Positions 40,775 through 48,510 of a stretch of 64,000 bases of DNA are shown piece by piece (position 1 is the stretch's first letter; each line of letters opens with the position of its first letter). A program made the position numbers and the translations under genes. The DNA lies in assembly GCA_030584185.1 (NCBI GenBank), contig CP129495.1, positions 434,001 through 498,000 of the forward strand, given 5' to 3'. The notes under the pieces are model-generated. The model had not been told where the DNA came from. It searched no databases and worked only from the letters and a program-made list of their open reading frames with translations. This stretch comes from Acidimicrobiia bacterium (lineage in GTDB: Bacteria; Actinomycetota; Acidimicrobiia; Spongiisociales; UBA11373).

Positions 40775-41176
40775 CTAGGGGATGATGACCCAACTTGAGC
40801 AACTATCCGGCACCGGCCAACCCATCTCGGCACACGCGATCGTCTTGATCGTATAGTACGACCCTGGAGCGGTGTGCGAGAAGTACCTTGTTGTATTCTC
40901 GATCTCAGGAGTGGTTCGTTGATAGAGCAAGCTGTACGGATACCACGACGAATAGAATCTCGTCTTCGCGTAGACCGTGTTTCCGTCGTTGATCGGGTCC
41001 TGCAAATAGAAGTTATTCCAGCTGGTTGATCCGTGGCCGGCGTCGCCCCACGCCTTGACAACTCGGTGTCCGTTGTACCAGGAGTCAATCGGCCCCCAGG
41101 CTGTCGCAGCCGCGGGACCGGCGCCGAGCAACAGGGCCAACGCAGCCCCCAGGATGACTCGGATCGTCTTTGTCAT
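40775..41176 (-). CDS. Small secreted protein with a C-terminal Cys pair, cargo candidate
   Basis: 133 residues from ATG 41176, supported by GGAAGGAGAAGG about 9 nt upstream. Signal peptide (about 1-25, ending AAATA), then a mature part of about 107 residues rich in aromatic residues (WGPIDSWYNGHRVVKAWGD, STSWNNFYLQDP) and a C-terminus CAEMGWPVPDSCSSW with two Cys that may bond. No family recognised. Small size, Sec-type signal, strong ribosome site and first place before an ABC ATPase and two membrane proteins resemble layouts of secreted peptide/immunity systems such as lactococcin-972-type loci, but sequence likeness to such peptides is not evident. Confidence 0.7.
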   Translation of the reverse strand: MTKTIRVILGAALALLLGAGPAAATAWGPIDSWYNGHRVVKAWGDAGHGSTSWNNFYLQDPINDGNTVYAKTRFYSSWYPYSLLYQRTTPEIENTTRYFSHTAPGSYYTIKTIACAEMGWPVPDSCSSWVIIP

Positions 41177-41419
41177 GAGTGCCTTCTCCTTCCCCCGGAA
41201 CCAGTGCGTTGACACCGCGTACGTTTTCCTGTTCCAGGCAATCATTTCATCCCAGTTACTGTCTGATAGGGCCCAAAGACCCTATTTCGAGATCAAGGAG
41301 ATTCTCGCCAGAGGTGCGAGCTCGCACCTCGCTGACCTGACCATCGAACGATGGGCCTGATGCACGGATAGTTGACAATGAGTCTGGCTTGCTTCGGTGG
41401 GCCGGGAAGGATGTTGCCT

Positions 41420-41713
41420 ATGCCAAAGCCGTATCCCCGAGAGTTCCGTGACGATGTCGTGCGGGTGGCCCGCAGCCGAGACGAGGGGGTGACACTGGAT
41501 CAGATCGCGGCGGAGTTCGGGATTCATCCGATGACGTTGACCAAGTGGCTGCGTCAGGCCCGGATCGATGCCGGTGAGCAGCCGGGACGCTCCACGACCG
41601 AGTCGGGGGATCTGCGGGCTGCTCGGCGTCGGATCCGCCTGTTGGAGCAGGAGAACGAGGTGCTGCGCCGGGCTGCGGCGTATCTCGGCCGGGCCAACCT
41701 CCCAAAAGGGTGA
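41420..41713 (+). CDS. IS3-family transposase OrfA
   Basis: 97 residues. YPREFRDDVVRVARSRDEG and AAEFGIHPMTLTKWLRQA form the helix-turn-helix; RRRIRLLEQENEVLRRA is a leucine-zipper-like helix. ATG 41420 lies 9 nt after GGAAGG. The slippery heptamer C CCA AAA (41701-41707) stands 3 nt before the stop codon, where a -1 shift leads into OrfB. Confidence 0.92.
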   Translation: MPKPYPREFRDDVVRVARSRDEGVTLDQIAAEFGIHPMTLTKWLRQARIDAGEQPGRSTTESGDLRAARRRIRLLEQENEVLRRAAAYLGRANLPKG

Positions 41714-42585
41714 TGTATCCGGTGATTCGCGAGCTCGCTGCCGACGGGATCCCCGTTGTGGTGGCGTGCCGGGTACTCGATGTCGCTCGCCAACCCTACT
41801 ACCGGTGGCTGCATCGCCCGATCGGCCCGGTCGAGGCCCGCCGTGGGGTGTTGACCGAGGCGATCCGGGAGGCACACACCGATGATCCCGAGTTCGGGTA
41901 CCGGTTCTTGGCCGACGAGGTCCGTGCCGGCGGCTATGACGTGTGTGACCGCACCGTGTGGCGGATCTGCGCCGCGAATGGCTGGTGGGCCAGTTTCTCC
42001 GTTGCCAACCGGCGCCGCAAGACCACCATCGGGCGTCTCCCCGCCCACGATGACCTGGTTCGCCGGGAGTTCACCGCCGAGGCCCCCAACGAGGTGTGGG
42101 TCGCCGACATCACCGAACACCCCACCGGCGAAGGCAATCTCTATCTGTGTGCCGTCAAAGACCTGTGGTCGAACCGGATCGTCGGCTACGCCCTCGACGA
42201 ACGCATGAAAGCCCGCCTCGCCGTCGCCGCCATCGAGATCGCCGTCGCCCGCCGCGGTGGCGTGGCCGGATGCATCGTCCACACCGACCGCGGGTCGCAG
42301 TTCCGTGCCCGGGCACTGAAACGCTGCCTGGACCGTCACGGCCTGGTCGGGTCGATGGGCCAGGTCGGCTCAGCCGCCGACAACGCCGCCGCCGAATCGT
42401 TCTTCTCGCTCCTACAGAACAACGTTCTGAACCGGCGACACTGGCGCACCCGAGACGAGCTCCGAATCGCCATCATCACCTGGATCGAACGCACCTACCA
42501 CCGCCGACGCCGCCAACAAGCCCTCGGCCGATTGACCCCCATCGAATACGAGATGATCATGACCCCAGCCGCCAAGGCGGCCTAA
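41710..42585 (+). CDS. IS3-family transposase OrfB (DDE catalytic domain)
   Basis: 291 residues. CRVLDVARQPYYRWLHRP (HTH_21), then VWVADITEHPTGEGNLYLC (Asp), CIVHTDRGSQFRA (Asp) and DNAAAESFFSLLQNNVL (Glu); it ends RQQALGRLTPIEYE. The catalytic triad is intact. It is made as the OrfAB fusion by -1 frameshifting; the GTG at 41710, overlapping the orfA stop, may also start free OrfB. Confidence 0.92.
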   Translation: MMYPVIRELAADGIPVVVACRVLDVARQPYYRWLHRPIGPVEARRGVLTEAIREAHTDDPEFGYRFLADEVRAGGYDVCDRTVWRICAANGWWASFSVANRRRKTTIGRLPAHDDLVRREFTAEAPNEVWVADITEHPTGEGNLYLCAVKDLWSNRIVGYALDERMKARLAVAAIEIAVARRGGVAGCIVHTDRGSQFRARALKRCLDRHGLVGSMGQVGSAADNAAAESFFSLLQNNVLNRRHWRTRDELRIAIITWIERTYHRRRRQQALGRLTPIEYEMIMTPAAKAA

Positions 42586-42624
42586 CCCAAACCACCCGTC
42601 ACCAAAACGTGTACCAGGCCCCAT

Positions 42625-42708
42625 CGCCAGGCGGCTGAGGTCGCTGCCAGCGGCCACCAAGCCGACGATCAGGCGTTCATCGACGCCGTCAGCCTCGACG
42701 AGAGGTGA
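42625..42708 (+). pseudogene. C-terminal remnant of a MazE-like antitoxin, cut by IS3 copy 2
   Basis: Directly after the IS3 end a frame reads RQAAEVAASGHQADDQAFID and ends AVSLDER at TGA 42706-42708. That stop overlaps the MazF GTG (GTGA), the usual antitoxin-toxin arrangement. The acidic, Ala-rich helix fits the toxin-binding tail of a MazE-type antitoxin. Its N-terminal DNA-binding part is missing and was not found left of the IS. Confidence 0.55.
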
Positions 42709-43037
42709 GACGCTCCGAGATCTGGACCGCCTCAGCAGGTAGCGGATACGCGGGCAAGCCGCGCCCGGTGGTCATCGTTCAAGACGACCGCTTTGATGCG
42801 ACACACTCGGTGACCGTATGCGCCTTCACCACCGATCCGACCGAGGCGCCACTGATTCGGCTCCCCGTGGCCCCCGACGATCAGAACGGCCTCCGGATGC
42901 CCTGCAGCCTCATGGTGGACAAGATCACCACCGTGCCTCGCACCAAGCTGAGAGAACCGGTCGGGCGTCTCGCCGATCAGGACATGGTCAGGCTGGGTCG
43001 TGCCATCGTGGTCTTCTTCGGGCTGGCCGGCGCCTAA
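42705..43037 (+). CDS. mazF: PemK/MazF-family endoribonuclease toxin
   Basis: 110 residues, the full family length. RRSEIWTASAGSGYAGKPRP and VVIVQDDRFDAT form the first strands with the conserved Arg and Pro; CSLMVDKITTVPRTKL and REPVGRLADQDM are the central family motifs, with Ser and Asp in place. MazF proteins cut single-stranded mRNA at short motifs and stop growth unless held by their antitoxin. Here the antitoxin gene is truncated by an IS3 element, so the toxin may be unexpressed, weak or controlled in trans. The GTG start overlaps the antitoxin stop. Confidence 0.9.
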   Translation: MRRSEIWTASAGSGYAGKPRPVVIVQDDRFDATHSVTVCAFTTDPTEAPLIRLPVAPDDQNGLRMPCSLMVDKITTVPRTKLREPVGRLADQDMVRLGRAIVVFFGLAGA

Positions 43038-43238
43038 CCGACCTGAGTACCGCCTCTCCCTTCGGCCTTGCTCTCCCGCAGGCTGCCGCCACCTGCGATG
43101 TGACGACTTCCACTCGAAACCGGCCTGCGGTTGGCGTCGCCTGCCCGGCCGGCGCTCGGCTCGGTCCACCGGAGTGGTGTGCTTCATGGGGAGCCTGTGC
43201 CGGCCCCACTCGTCGATCGTCCCGGACCAGACCAACGA

Positions 43239-43269
43239 CCTGGGGGGCCGGGTGAGCCGACCCCCCAGG
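43239..43269. terminator. Hairpin between mazF and the helical-repeat gene
   Basis: CCTGGGGGG (43239-43247) and CCCCCCAGG (43261-43269) form a perfect 9-bp stem with a 13-nt loop between two convergent genes, so it may end both. The rest of the 279-bp gap 43038-43316 shows nothing else. Confidence 0.55.
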
Positions 43270-43316
43270 ACATGGCCGACGACGGCATGCCGCCTCATGC
43301 GATGTGCTTCTCTGCG

Positions 43317-44159
43317 CTACTGAGGCTCCGTCGATCGGCCGATTCCCGATCCGAGGCCCTTGTGCCACACGAATGCCTCCACGCGAGCGGTGACCTCTCG
43401 CAGGATGGCGGCGGCGGCATCGTGACGAAGGCATCCGGCCTCCACCAGGGCCGCCAGCTCATCGGCAGCCGTTGCCGTGAGGGCGGCGACGACCTCACCT
43501 GGATCGAAACCGTTCTGGCGTGCCACCTCGGCGATCGACTTGCCGGAGTGGAGGTTGCGGACCAGCTCGAGCACATCGATACCGATCGCGTGAGCGGCAC
43601 CCTTGAGCATGCCGCGCAGGGTCGGCTGCCGGTACAGGTCGGGCCGCTCGCACTCGTCACCTCCCAGCGGCCCACCCGGCTTCTCCACGAAGGCGGTGAA
43701 CCTCGCCGTGACATGAGCCTTCAGCCGCTCACCATGGGCGGGGCGAATGCACCCCTCGCCGACCAGGTAGTCGATCCTGCGGTGCAGCGGTGCCGCCAGG
43801 GCGGCGACGACCACCATCGGATCCACACCGTTGGCGCGCGCCACCCAGGCGATCGATTCCCCCTCAGCAAGGAGCCGGACCAACTCGGTGGTCGGGATCC
43901 CGATCACCTCGGCCGCCGTGTTCAGGTATGACCTGAGGAACGGGAACCGATACACGTCGGGGATGGCGCAGTCCGGCCGATGCCTGGCATCGGACTCGGC
44001 CCCGGCATCATCGGCGAGCGTCGTCGTGGTCGGCTCGGAGTCCACGATCGTGGTTCGTGTCGGCTCCCCATCCGTCTGCTGAGCCAACACCGGGGTGACA
44101 CCGGACAGCGCCAGTGCCGCCACGATCCCCACAGTCGTCAGTCGATATCGCAGCCCCAT
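43317..44159 (-). CDS. Secreted helical protein with two internal repeats
   Basis: 280 residues from ATG 44159; AAGGAG about 6 nt upstream fixes the start. Signal peptide (about 1-26, ending VLA-QQ), Thr-rich linker, then two matching helical units: AAEVIGIPTTELVRLLAEGE followed by SIAWVARANGVDPMVVVAAL, and AAHAIGIDVLELVRNLHSGK followed by SIAEVARQNGFDPGEVVAAL. Each is preceded by a Cys-x-x-P-D-x-Y-R motif. The SIAxVAxxNGxDPxxV pattern also occurs in actinobacterial secreted proteins without known role. It is divergent from the two-component genes and may be their target; inference only. Confidence 0.78.
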   Translation of the reverse strand: MGLRYRLTTVGIVAALALSGVTPVLAQQTDGEPTRTTIVDSEPTTTTLADDAGAESDARHRPDCAIPDVYRFPFLRSYLNTAAEVIGIPTTELVRLLAEGESIAWVARANGVDPMVVVAALAAPLHRRIDYLVGEGCIRPAHGERLKAHVTARFTAFVEKPGGPLGGDECERPDLYRQPTLRGMLKGAAHAIGIDVLELVRNLHSGKSIAEVARQNGFDPGEVVAALTATAADELAALVEAGCLRHDAAAAILREVTARVEAFVWHKGLGSGIGRSTEPQ

Positions 44160-44289
44160 CGGTTACTCCTTCTCTAGGTGCGACATCCGGAGCATCGGCC
44201 GCCCACCTCGGGAATCCCTCGGAGCGGGCTGTGAACTCTCTGGGACGGGTAGCACCTTCGACTCTCAGCAAACTCCCAGGAAAAGCCGA

Positions 44290-44295
44290 TAGGTT
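44290..44295 (+). promoter_or_regulatory. Putative -10 box (TAGGTT) of a leaderless promoter
   Basis: TAGGTT ends 7 nt before the ATG at 44303, the ideal distance for transcription from the start codon. Confidence 0.5.
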
Positions 44296-44302
44296 GGACC
44301 TG

Positions 44303-45013
44303 ATGTCTGAAACCGACGATCCGGTGAGGATCCTCGTCGTCGACGATGAGGAGTCGCTGCGCGACCTAGTGGGCAGCGCCCTGCGGTTCGCCGGCTACCA
44401 GGTCGCCGCCGTCGCCGGCGGCCTCGAGGCCCTGCAATCGCTTCGGGCGGACCCGCCCGATCTCGTGGTCCTCGACGTCAACCTCCCCGACATGGATGGT
44501 TTCGAGGTGTGCCGGAGGATGCGTCGCGACTCGATCGCCACACCGGTCGTATTCCTCACGGCCCGCGACGAGATGGAAGATCTGCGAACCGGGTTCAGGC
44601 ACGGGGGGGACGACTACCTCACCAAACCATTCAGTCTCGAAGAGCTGGGGCTCCGTATCGAAGCGGTGCTCCGGCGGTCCCGTGGCCCTGCCGAGGACCG
44701 GCATCGCCTGCAACGCGGGAGCCTGATCCTCGACGAAGACGCCCACCAGGTGTGGCATGACGACCAGGAGGTGGTGCTCTCGCCGACAGAGTTCCGGCTG
44801 CTGCGCTATCTGCTCATGAACCAGGGCAGGGTCCTGTCCAGGGGCCAGATCCTCGACCACGTCTGGGAGTACGACTTCGATGGCAACCACAACGTCGTGG
44901 AGACCTATGTCAGCTACCTGAGGCGCAAGCTCGGAGACGGTAGCGGGCGGATCATCTCCACGGTTCGTGGTGTCGGTTACGTGATCCGGCCCCCGACCAC
45001 CCCCCGACCGTGA
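44303..45013 (+). CDS. OmpR/PhoB-family response regulator
   Basis: 236 residues. The receiver domain has ILVVDDEESLRDLV (acidic pocket), LVVLDVNLPDMDGFEV (phospho-acceptor Asp about 58), PVVFLTARDE (Thr) and DDYLTKPFSLEEL (Lys). The C-terminal winged helix has VVLSPTEFRLLRYLLMNQGR and VVETYVSYLRRKLGDG. It should be phosphorylated by the kinase encoded next (GTGA overlap) and bind DNA as a dimer. The ATG at 44303 is supported by a -10 box 7 nt upstream. Confidence 0.93.
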   Translation: MSETDDPVRILVVDDEESLRDLVGSALRFAGYQVAAVAGGLEALQSLRADPPDLVVLDVNLPDMDGFEVCRRMRRDSIATPVVFLTARDEMEDLRTGFRHGGDDYLTKPFSLEELGLRIEAVLRRSRGPAEDRHRLQRGSLILDEDAHQVWHDDQEVVLSPTEFRLLRYLLMNQGRVLSRGQILDHVWEYDFDGNHNVVETYVSYLRRKLGDGSGRIISTVRGVGYVIRPPTTPRP

Positions 45014-46392
45014 CGCTTCGGGCCCGACTCGTCGCCGGTTTCACGGTGCTGCTCCTCGTGGCGGTGGGCATCACCGGGGTCGTGGCGACTTCTGCGGTCC
45101 GGGCGACCCTCACCGCCCAGGTCGAAGAGTCCCTCCACGAGGTGGCGCGCCGCGGGACCGAGATCGACCTGCGGACGCTGGTGCGCGGCGGCGACGTGTT
45201 CCCCAGAAACGTGGCTGTGGTCGTCATCGGCCCGGAAGGTAGGGTCCTGCGCTCCACTCCGTCCGGGTTCGGCGACGCACCCGATCCCCTACCGGACGTG
45301 TCGACCCTCGCCCACACCCCGACCGGGTTCTCGACCTTGCCCGCCGACGACGGGTCGTTCGACTACCTGGTGGTGATCACCCGTCCGACCGACACCGCAA
45401 CGGTGGTGTGGGCGTCGCCTCTCAAGGAGGTCGACCGGGCCGTCGGCCTGGTCGCCAGGATGCTCATCATCGCCGGAGCCGTCGTCTTGATCCTCGGCGT
45501 CGCCGCAACCTGGTGGACCGTCCGCCGCGGCATGCGGCCGGTGGACCGGATGGTGGCGACCGCCGGTGCCATCGCCTCCGGCGCGACCGGGCGTCGAGTC
45601 GATGCTCAATCGGCGAAGACCGAGCTGGGTCGTCTGGGCCGCGCCCTCAATGAGATGCTTACCCAGATCGAGGCGGCCAAGGCATCCGATCGAGAGTCCC
45701 AAGATCGTCTGCGGAGGTTCGTCTCAGACGCCTCCCACGAACTGCGCACCCCCATCACGGCCATCGGCGGCTACGCCGAGCTGTACCGGCAGGGCGGCCT
45801 TCCGACCGCCGAGGACGTCGGGCGCGCCATGGGCCGCATCGAGGCGGAGAGCACCCGCATGCACCGACTGGTCGAGGACCTGCTGCTGCTGGCGCGAATG
45901 GACGAAGGCTCCCCGATCCGGCGCGAGCGGGTGGACCTGGGGAGGCTCGCCACAGACGGCGTGGCCGACCATCGAGCCGTCGATCCGACCCGACCGGTCT
46001 CGCTGATCGCCCCGGAAGGGATCGTCGTGTCCGGCGATCCCCAGGCACTCGCCCAGGTCGTCGCCAACCTGCTGGCCAACACCCGTGTCCACACCCCGGA
46101 AGGGACGACGGTGGTGGTCGACGTCCGCCACCAAGACGGCCGCGCAGTCCTCGAGGTGAGCGACGACGGTCCCGGGTTGGCCGACGGTGATCACGCCAGG
46201 GTGTTCGAGCGATTCGCCCGGGGCGATCGCTCGCGATCCCGGAGCAGTGGTGGCGCCGGTCTGGGCCTGTCCATCGCAGCCACCATCGTGCGCGGCCACG
46301 GCGGCTCCATCGACGCCGACCAAGCACCCCAGGGCGGTTTCCGGGTGACGGTGGGGCTGCCCGCGGTCGCCTCGGTGTCGTCCGCCGACTGA
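45010..46392 (+). CDS. Sensor histidine kinase, EnvZ/PrrB type
   Basis: 460 residues. Membrane helix 1 (about 9-28), an extracytoplasmic sensor of about 110 residues, helix 2 (about 151-171), HAMP, then HisKA with SDASHELRTPITAIGGY (phospho-His about 243) and HATPase with QVVANLLANTRVHTP (N box), VSDDGPGLADGD (G1) and SSGGAGLGLSIAATIV (G2). It pairs with the regulator upstream through a 4-nt overlap. The sensed signal is unknown. Confidence 0.93.
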   Translation: MTLRARLVAGFTVLLLVAVGITGVVATSAVRATLTAQVEESLHEVARRGTEIDLRTLVRGGDVFPRNVAVVVIGPEGRVLRSTPSGFGDAPDPLPDVSTLAHTPTGFSTLPADDGSFDYLVVITRPTDTATVVWASPLKEVDRAVGLVARMLIIAGAVVLILGVAATWWTVRRGMRPVDRMVATAGAIASGATGRRVDAQSAKTELGRLGRALNEMLTQIEAAKASDRESQDRLRRFVSDASHELRTPITAIGGYAELYRQGGLPTAEDVGRAMGRIEAESTRMHRLVEDLLLLARMDEGSPIRRERVDLGRLATDGVADHRAVDPTRPVSLIAPEGIVVSGDPQALAQVVANLLANTRVHTPEGTTVVVDVRHQDGRAVLEVSDDGPGLADGDHARVFERFARGDRSRSRSSGGAGLGLSIAATIVRGHGGSIDADQAPQGGFRVTVGLPAVASVSSAD

Positions 46393-46429
46393 AGCGCCAC
46401 CAGACCGCGAATTTCAGTCTTAGGCCCAT

Positions 46430-46450
46430 CCTGCCGATGGTGACGGCAGG
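46430..46450 (+). terminator. Hairpin after the two-component operon
   Basis: CCTGCCG (46430-46436) and CGGCAGG (46444-46450) form a 7-bp stem with a 7-nt loop, 38 nt past the kinase stop. No U-tract. Confidence 0.4.
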
Positions 46451-46512
46451 CGCACTCGAGTCGCCACGACCGCCCGACCCGCTCGGGGCCACGGACCATC
46501 GGGGTCGATCCA

Positions 46513-48360
46513 ATGCATCGCTTTCTAACTGCAGCAATCGCCATCACGATCTCGGCGACCGCTCTCCTCGTAGCACCCGCGGCAACCGCCGCCGGCGTCA
46601 CCGAGATCGTCATCGTGGGCGGTCCCGGGGCCATTGACGACGCCGTCCTGGAGCACCTGGCGACGTGTTCTGCCGTCCCGGTTCGCCGGGTGGCCGGGCC
46701 GAACCGCCACCAGACGGCTGCCGCCGCATCGGCGGACGCCTTCAGCGCATCGGACGAGGTCTTCGTCGCCACGGCATCCGATTACCCGGACGCAGTCGCC
46801 GCCGGAGCGCCGGCTGCACTGGCCGGGGCACCCGTCCTGCTCACTGACCCGGACCTGCTGCCCCAGGCCACACGCGACGAGATCTCCAGGCTGGGTGCCA
46901 CCCGGATCTTCCTGCTCGGGGGCGAGGCAGCCGTGTCACCTGCGGTGCAAGAAGCCCTCTCCTCGTACGGCGAAGTCATCCGGATCGCCGGCCCCGACCG
47001 TTACGCCACCGCCGCCGCCATCTCGCGGGAACGCTTCGGCTCCGCCGACACTGTGTTCGTGGCAACTGGTGACGACTTTCCCGACGCCGTCGCCGCCGCG
47101 CCGGCCGCCGCAGCAGCAGGCGCTCCCATCCTCCTCGTCTCCAGGGACGCCGTCCCTGCACCCACCCGCGCCGAACTGGAGCGCCTCGACCCGGCCACCG
47201 TGGTGATCCTCGGCGGCGCCGCCGCCATCTCCGAAGCCGTGGCGTCCCAGATGCCCGGAAATGTGGTCCGGGTCGCCGGATCGAACCGATTCGCCACGGC
47301 GGCCGCCATCTCCCGGGTGGCCTTCACCGCCGGCGAAACCGACGTCATCTACGTCACCACCGGCCTGGCCGCCCCCGACGCCCTGGCCGGGGGACCGGCG
47401 GCCGGACACCGAGGAGGACCGGTTCTGCTCGCCACGAGGACCGGGCTCCCCTCCGCCACCGCGGCCGAGATCTCCCGCCTCACCGGGCTTCCATGCGCAC
47501 AATTCGAGGCGCCCACACCCGAATTCCGGTTCGGTCTCGAGCCGGGGACCGTCCTCGGCGGCCATGTGCTTCCCCTGGACTGGTCGAAGCGACCATCGCC
47601 CTGCGGCGTCACCGAGGAGACCCGGCTTGTCGCCGCAACCGCCTCCGGCCGACCCGCCCTGTGCCCGGGTGATGCCTCACCGGCGGTGGCCGACCTGCAG
47701 CGCTTGCTCCGGCAGAAGCTGTTGTACCGCCAGCCGATCACCGGCGCCTACGACGAGCCCACCGCCTACGCCGTGGCCACCTTCCACAAGCTGATCGGGC
47801 GGGCCCATCGCGACCCGGCAACCGCACAGGCCGAGTGGCTGAGCGATCCGCCGCCTGAGGACTGGACAAACGCCGACTGGGAGATGCTCGAGTCGTTCCA
47901 TCCCCTGCCTCCGAAGCCGCGCGACGGGCAGCCGGACCGGGTGGAGGTGGACATCGGTCGCCAGGTCCTGTACCTGATCGGAGGCGACGAGGTGCGGGCG
48001 ATCATCCCGGTGAGCACCGGGGCCGGCACCGGGGTTCGGGGATGCACCTGGGTCGGGTGCGGAGCGCAGGTGACGCCGCGAACCGACCGCCTACCCGCTG
48101 GAAGCGTGTTCTACACCCAGCACTCCTACGCCAACGGATGGTCGCCTCGGCCCGGGGCCTGGTCGATCTACAAGGCGATCTTCTACAGAGGCAACCATGG
48201 GGAGTGGAACTACGGCATCCACGGCTACCGGTCGGTGCCCCACTACCCCGCCTCCCACGGCTGCATCCGGGTGACCGTGTGGGACATGGATCATCTCCGC
48301 CCGTTCGGAGCACCGGCCCTGGTTTGGATCGGGATGCCGATCCACGTGTGGGACGGCTAG
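46513..48360 (+). CDS. Secreted CWB2 / peptidoglycan-binding / L,D-transpeptidase (YkuD) protein
   Basis: 615 residues. Signal peptide (about 1-25), three CWB2 repeats (about 30-320: VVGGPGAIDDAV region, RIAGPDRYATAAAISRERFG, RVAGSNRFATAAAIS), a peptidoglycan-binding type 1-like unit (about 378-430, DASPAVADLQRLLRQKLLY), and a YkuD catalytic domain (about 475-613) with YGIHGYRSVPHYPASHGCIR, the H-x(14-15)-SHGC motif that carries the catalytic His and Cys. It should form 3-3 cross-links or attach proteins to peptidoglycan while bound to wall polymers. No ribosome site is obvious at ATG 46513. Confidence 0.9.
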   Translation: MHRFLTAAIAITISATALLVAPAATAAGVTEIVIVGGPGAIDDAVLEHLATCSAVPVRRVAGPNRHQTAAAASADAFSASDEVFVATASDYPDAVAAGAPAALAGAPVLLTDPDLLPQATRDEISRLGATRIFLLGGEAAVSPAVQEALSSYGEVIRIAGPDRYATAAAISRERFGSADTVFVATGDDFPDAVAAAPAAAAAGAPILLVSRDAVPAPTRAELERLDPATVVILGGAAAISEAVASQMPGNVVRVAGSNRFATAAAISRVAFTAGETDVIYVTTGLAAPDALAGGPAAGHRGGPVLLATRTGLPSATAAEISRLTGLPCAQFEAPTPEFRFGLEPGTVLGGHVLPLDWSKRPSPCGVTEETRLVAATASGRPALCPGDASPAVADLQRLLRQKLLYRQPITGAYDEPTAYAVATFHKLIGRAHRDPATAQAEWLSDPPPEDWTNADWEMLESFHPLPPKPRDGQPDRVEVDIGRQVLYLIGGDEVRAIIPVSTGAGTGVRGCTWVGCGAQVTPRTDRLPAGSVFYTQHSYANGWSPRPGAWSIYKAIFYRGNHGEWNYGIHGYRSVPHYPASHGCIRVTVWDMDHLRPFGAPALVWIGMPIHVWDG

Positions 48361-48372
48361 ACCCCAGGGCGA

Positions 48373-48416
48373 CGTTCGCTCCTCCGAAGGACGGAGTGGG
48401 CACAGACGCGACACAG
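48373..48416. repeat. Degenerate REP-like repeat
   Basis: GCTCCTCCGAAGGACGGAG followed by TGGGCACAGACGCGAC matches the outer parts of form A but lacks the GGCCCGAAGGGCC core. It lies directly before a full copy. Confidence 0.5.
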
Positions 48417-48428
48417 GTCCGCGACGCG

Positions 48429-48485
48429 TTCCCTCCCCCGAAGGGGGAGGTGGCCCGAAGGGCCGGAGGGGGCACAGGCGCGACC
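48429..48485. repeat. REP-like palindromic repeat, form A
   Basis: CCCTCCCCCGAAGGGGGAGG, TGGCCCGAAGGGCC, GGAGGGGGCACAGGCGCGAC. Same order as the copies at 31979, 32049 and 51955. Confidence 0.78.
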
Positions 48486-48498
48486 TTGGTCCGCCATC

Positions 48499-48504
48499 TA
48501 CCGT
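48499..48504 (+). promoter_or_regulatory. Putative -10 box (TACCGT) of a leaderless promoter
   Basis: TACCGT ends 6 nt before the GTG at 48511. Confidence 0.35.
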
Positions 48505-48510
48505 GGGCCC

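Larger units (their letters stand above)
41352..42623 (+). mobile_element. IS3-family insertion sequence (copy 2)
   Basis: orfA (41420-41713) and orfB (41710-42585) overlap. The ends are imperfect inverted repeats: GGGCCTGATGCACG (from 41353) and, reading inward from 42622, GGGCCTGGTACACG, both followed by TGAC after about 6 nt. It is a different IS from copy 1 in sequence. The right end cuts into an antitoxin gene. No target duplication was seen. Confidence 0.8.

Noticed and set aside
41055-41360. Frame ending EIKEILARGASSHLADLTIE left of IS3 copy 2, as possible N-terminal half of the MazE-like antitoxin
   Set aside because: It overlaps the secreted-protein gene antisense, shows no antitoxin DNA-binding motif, and does not join convincingly to the tail at 42625.
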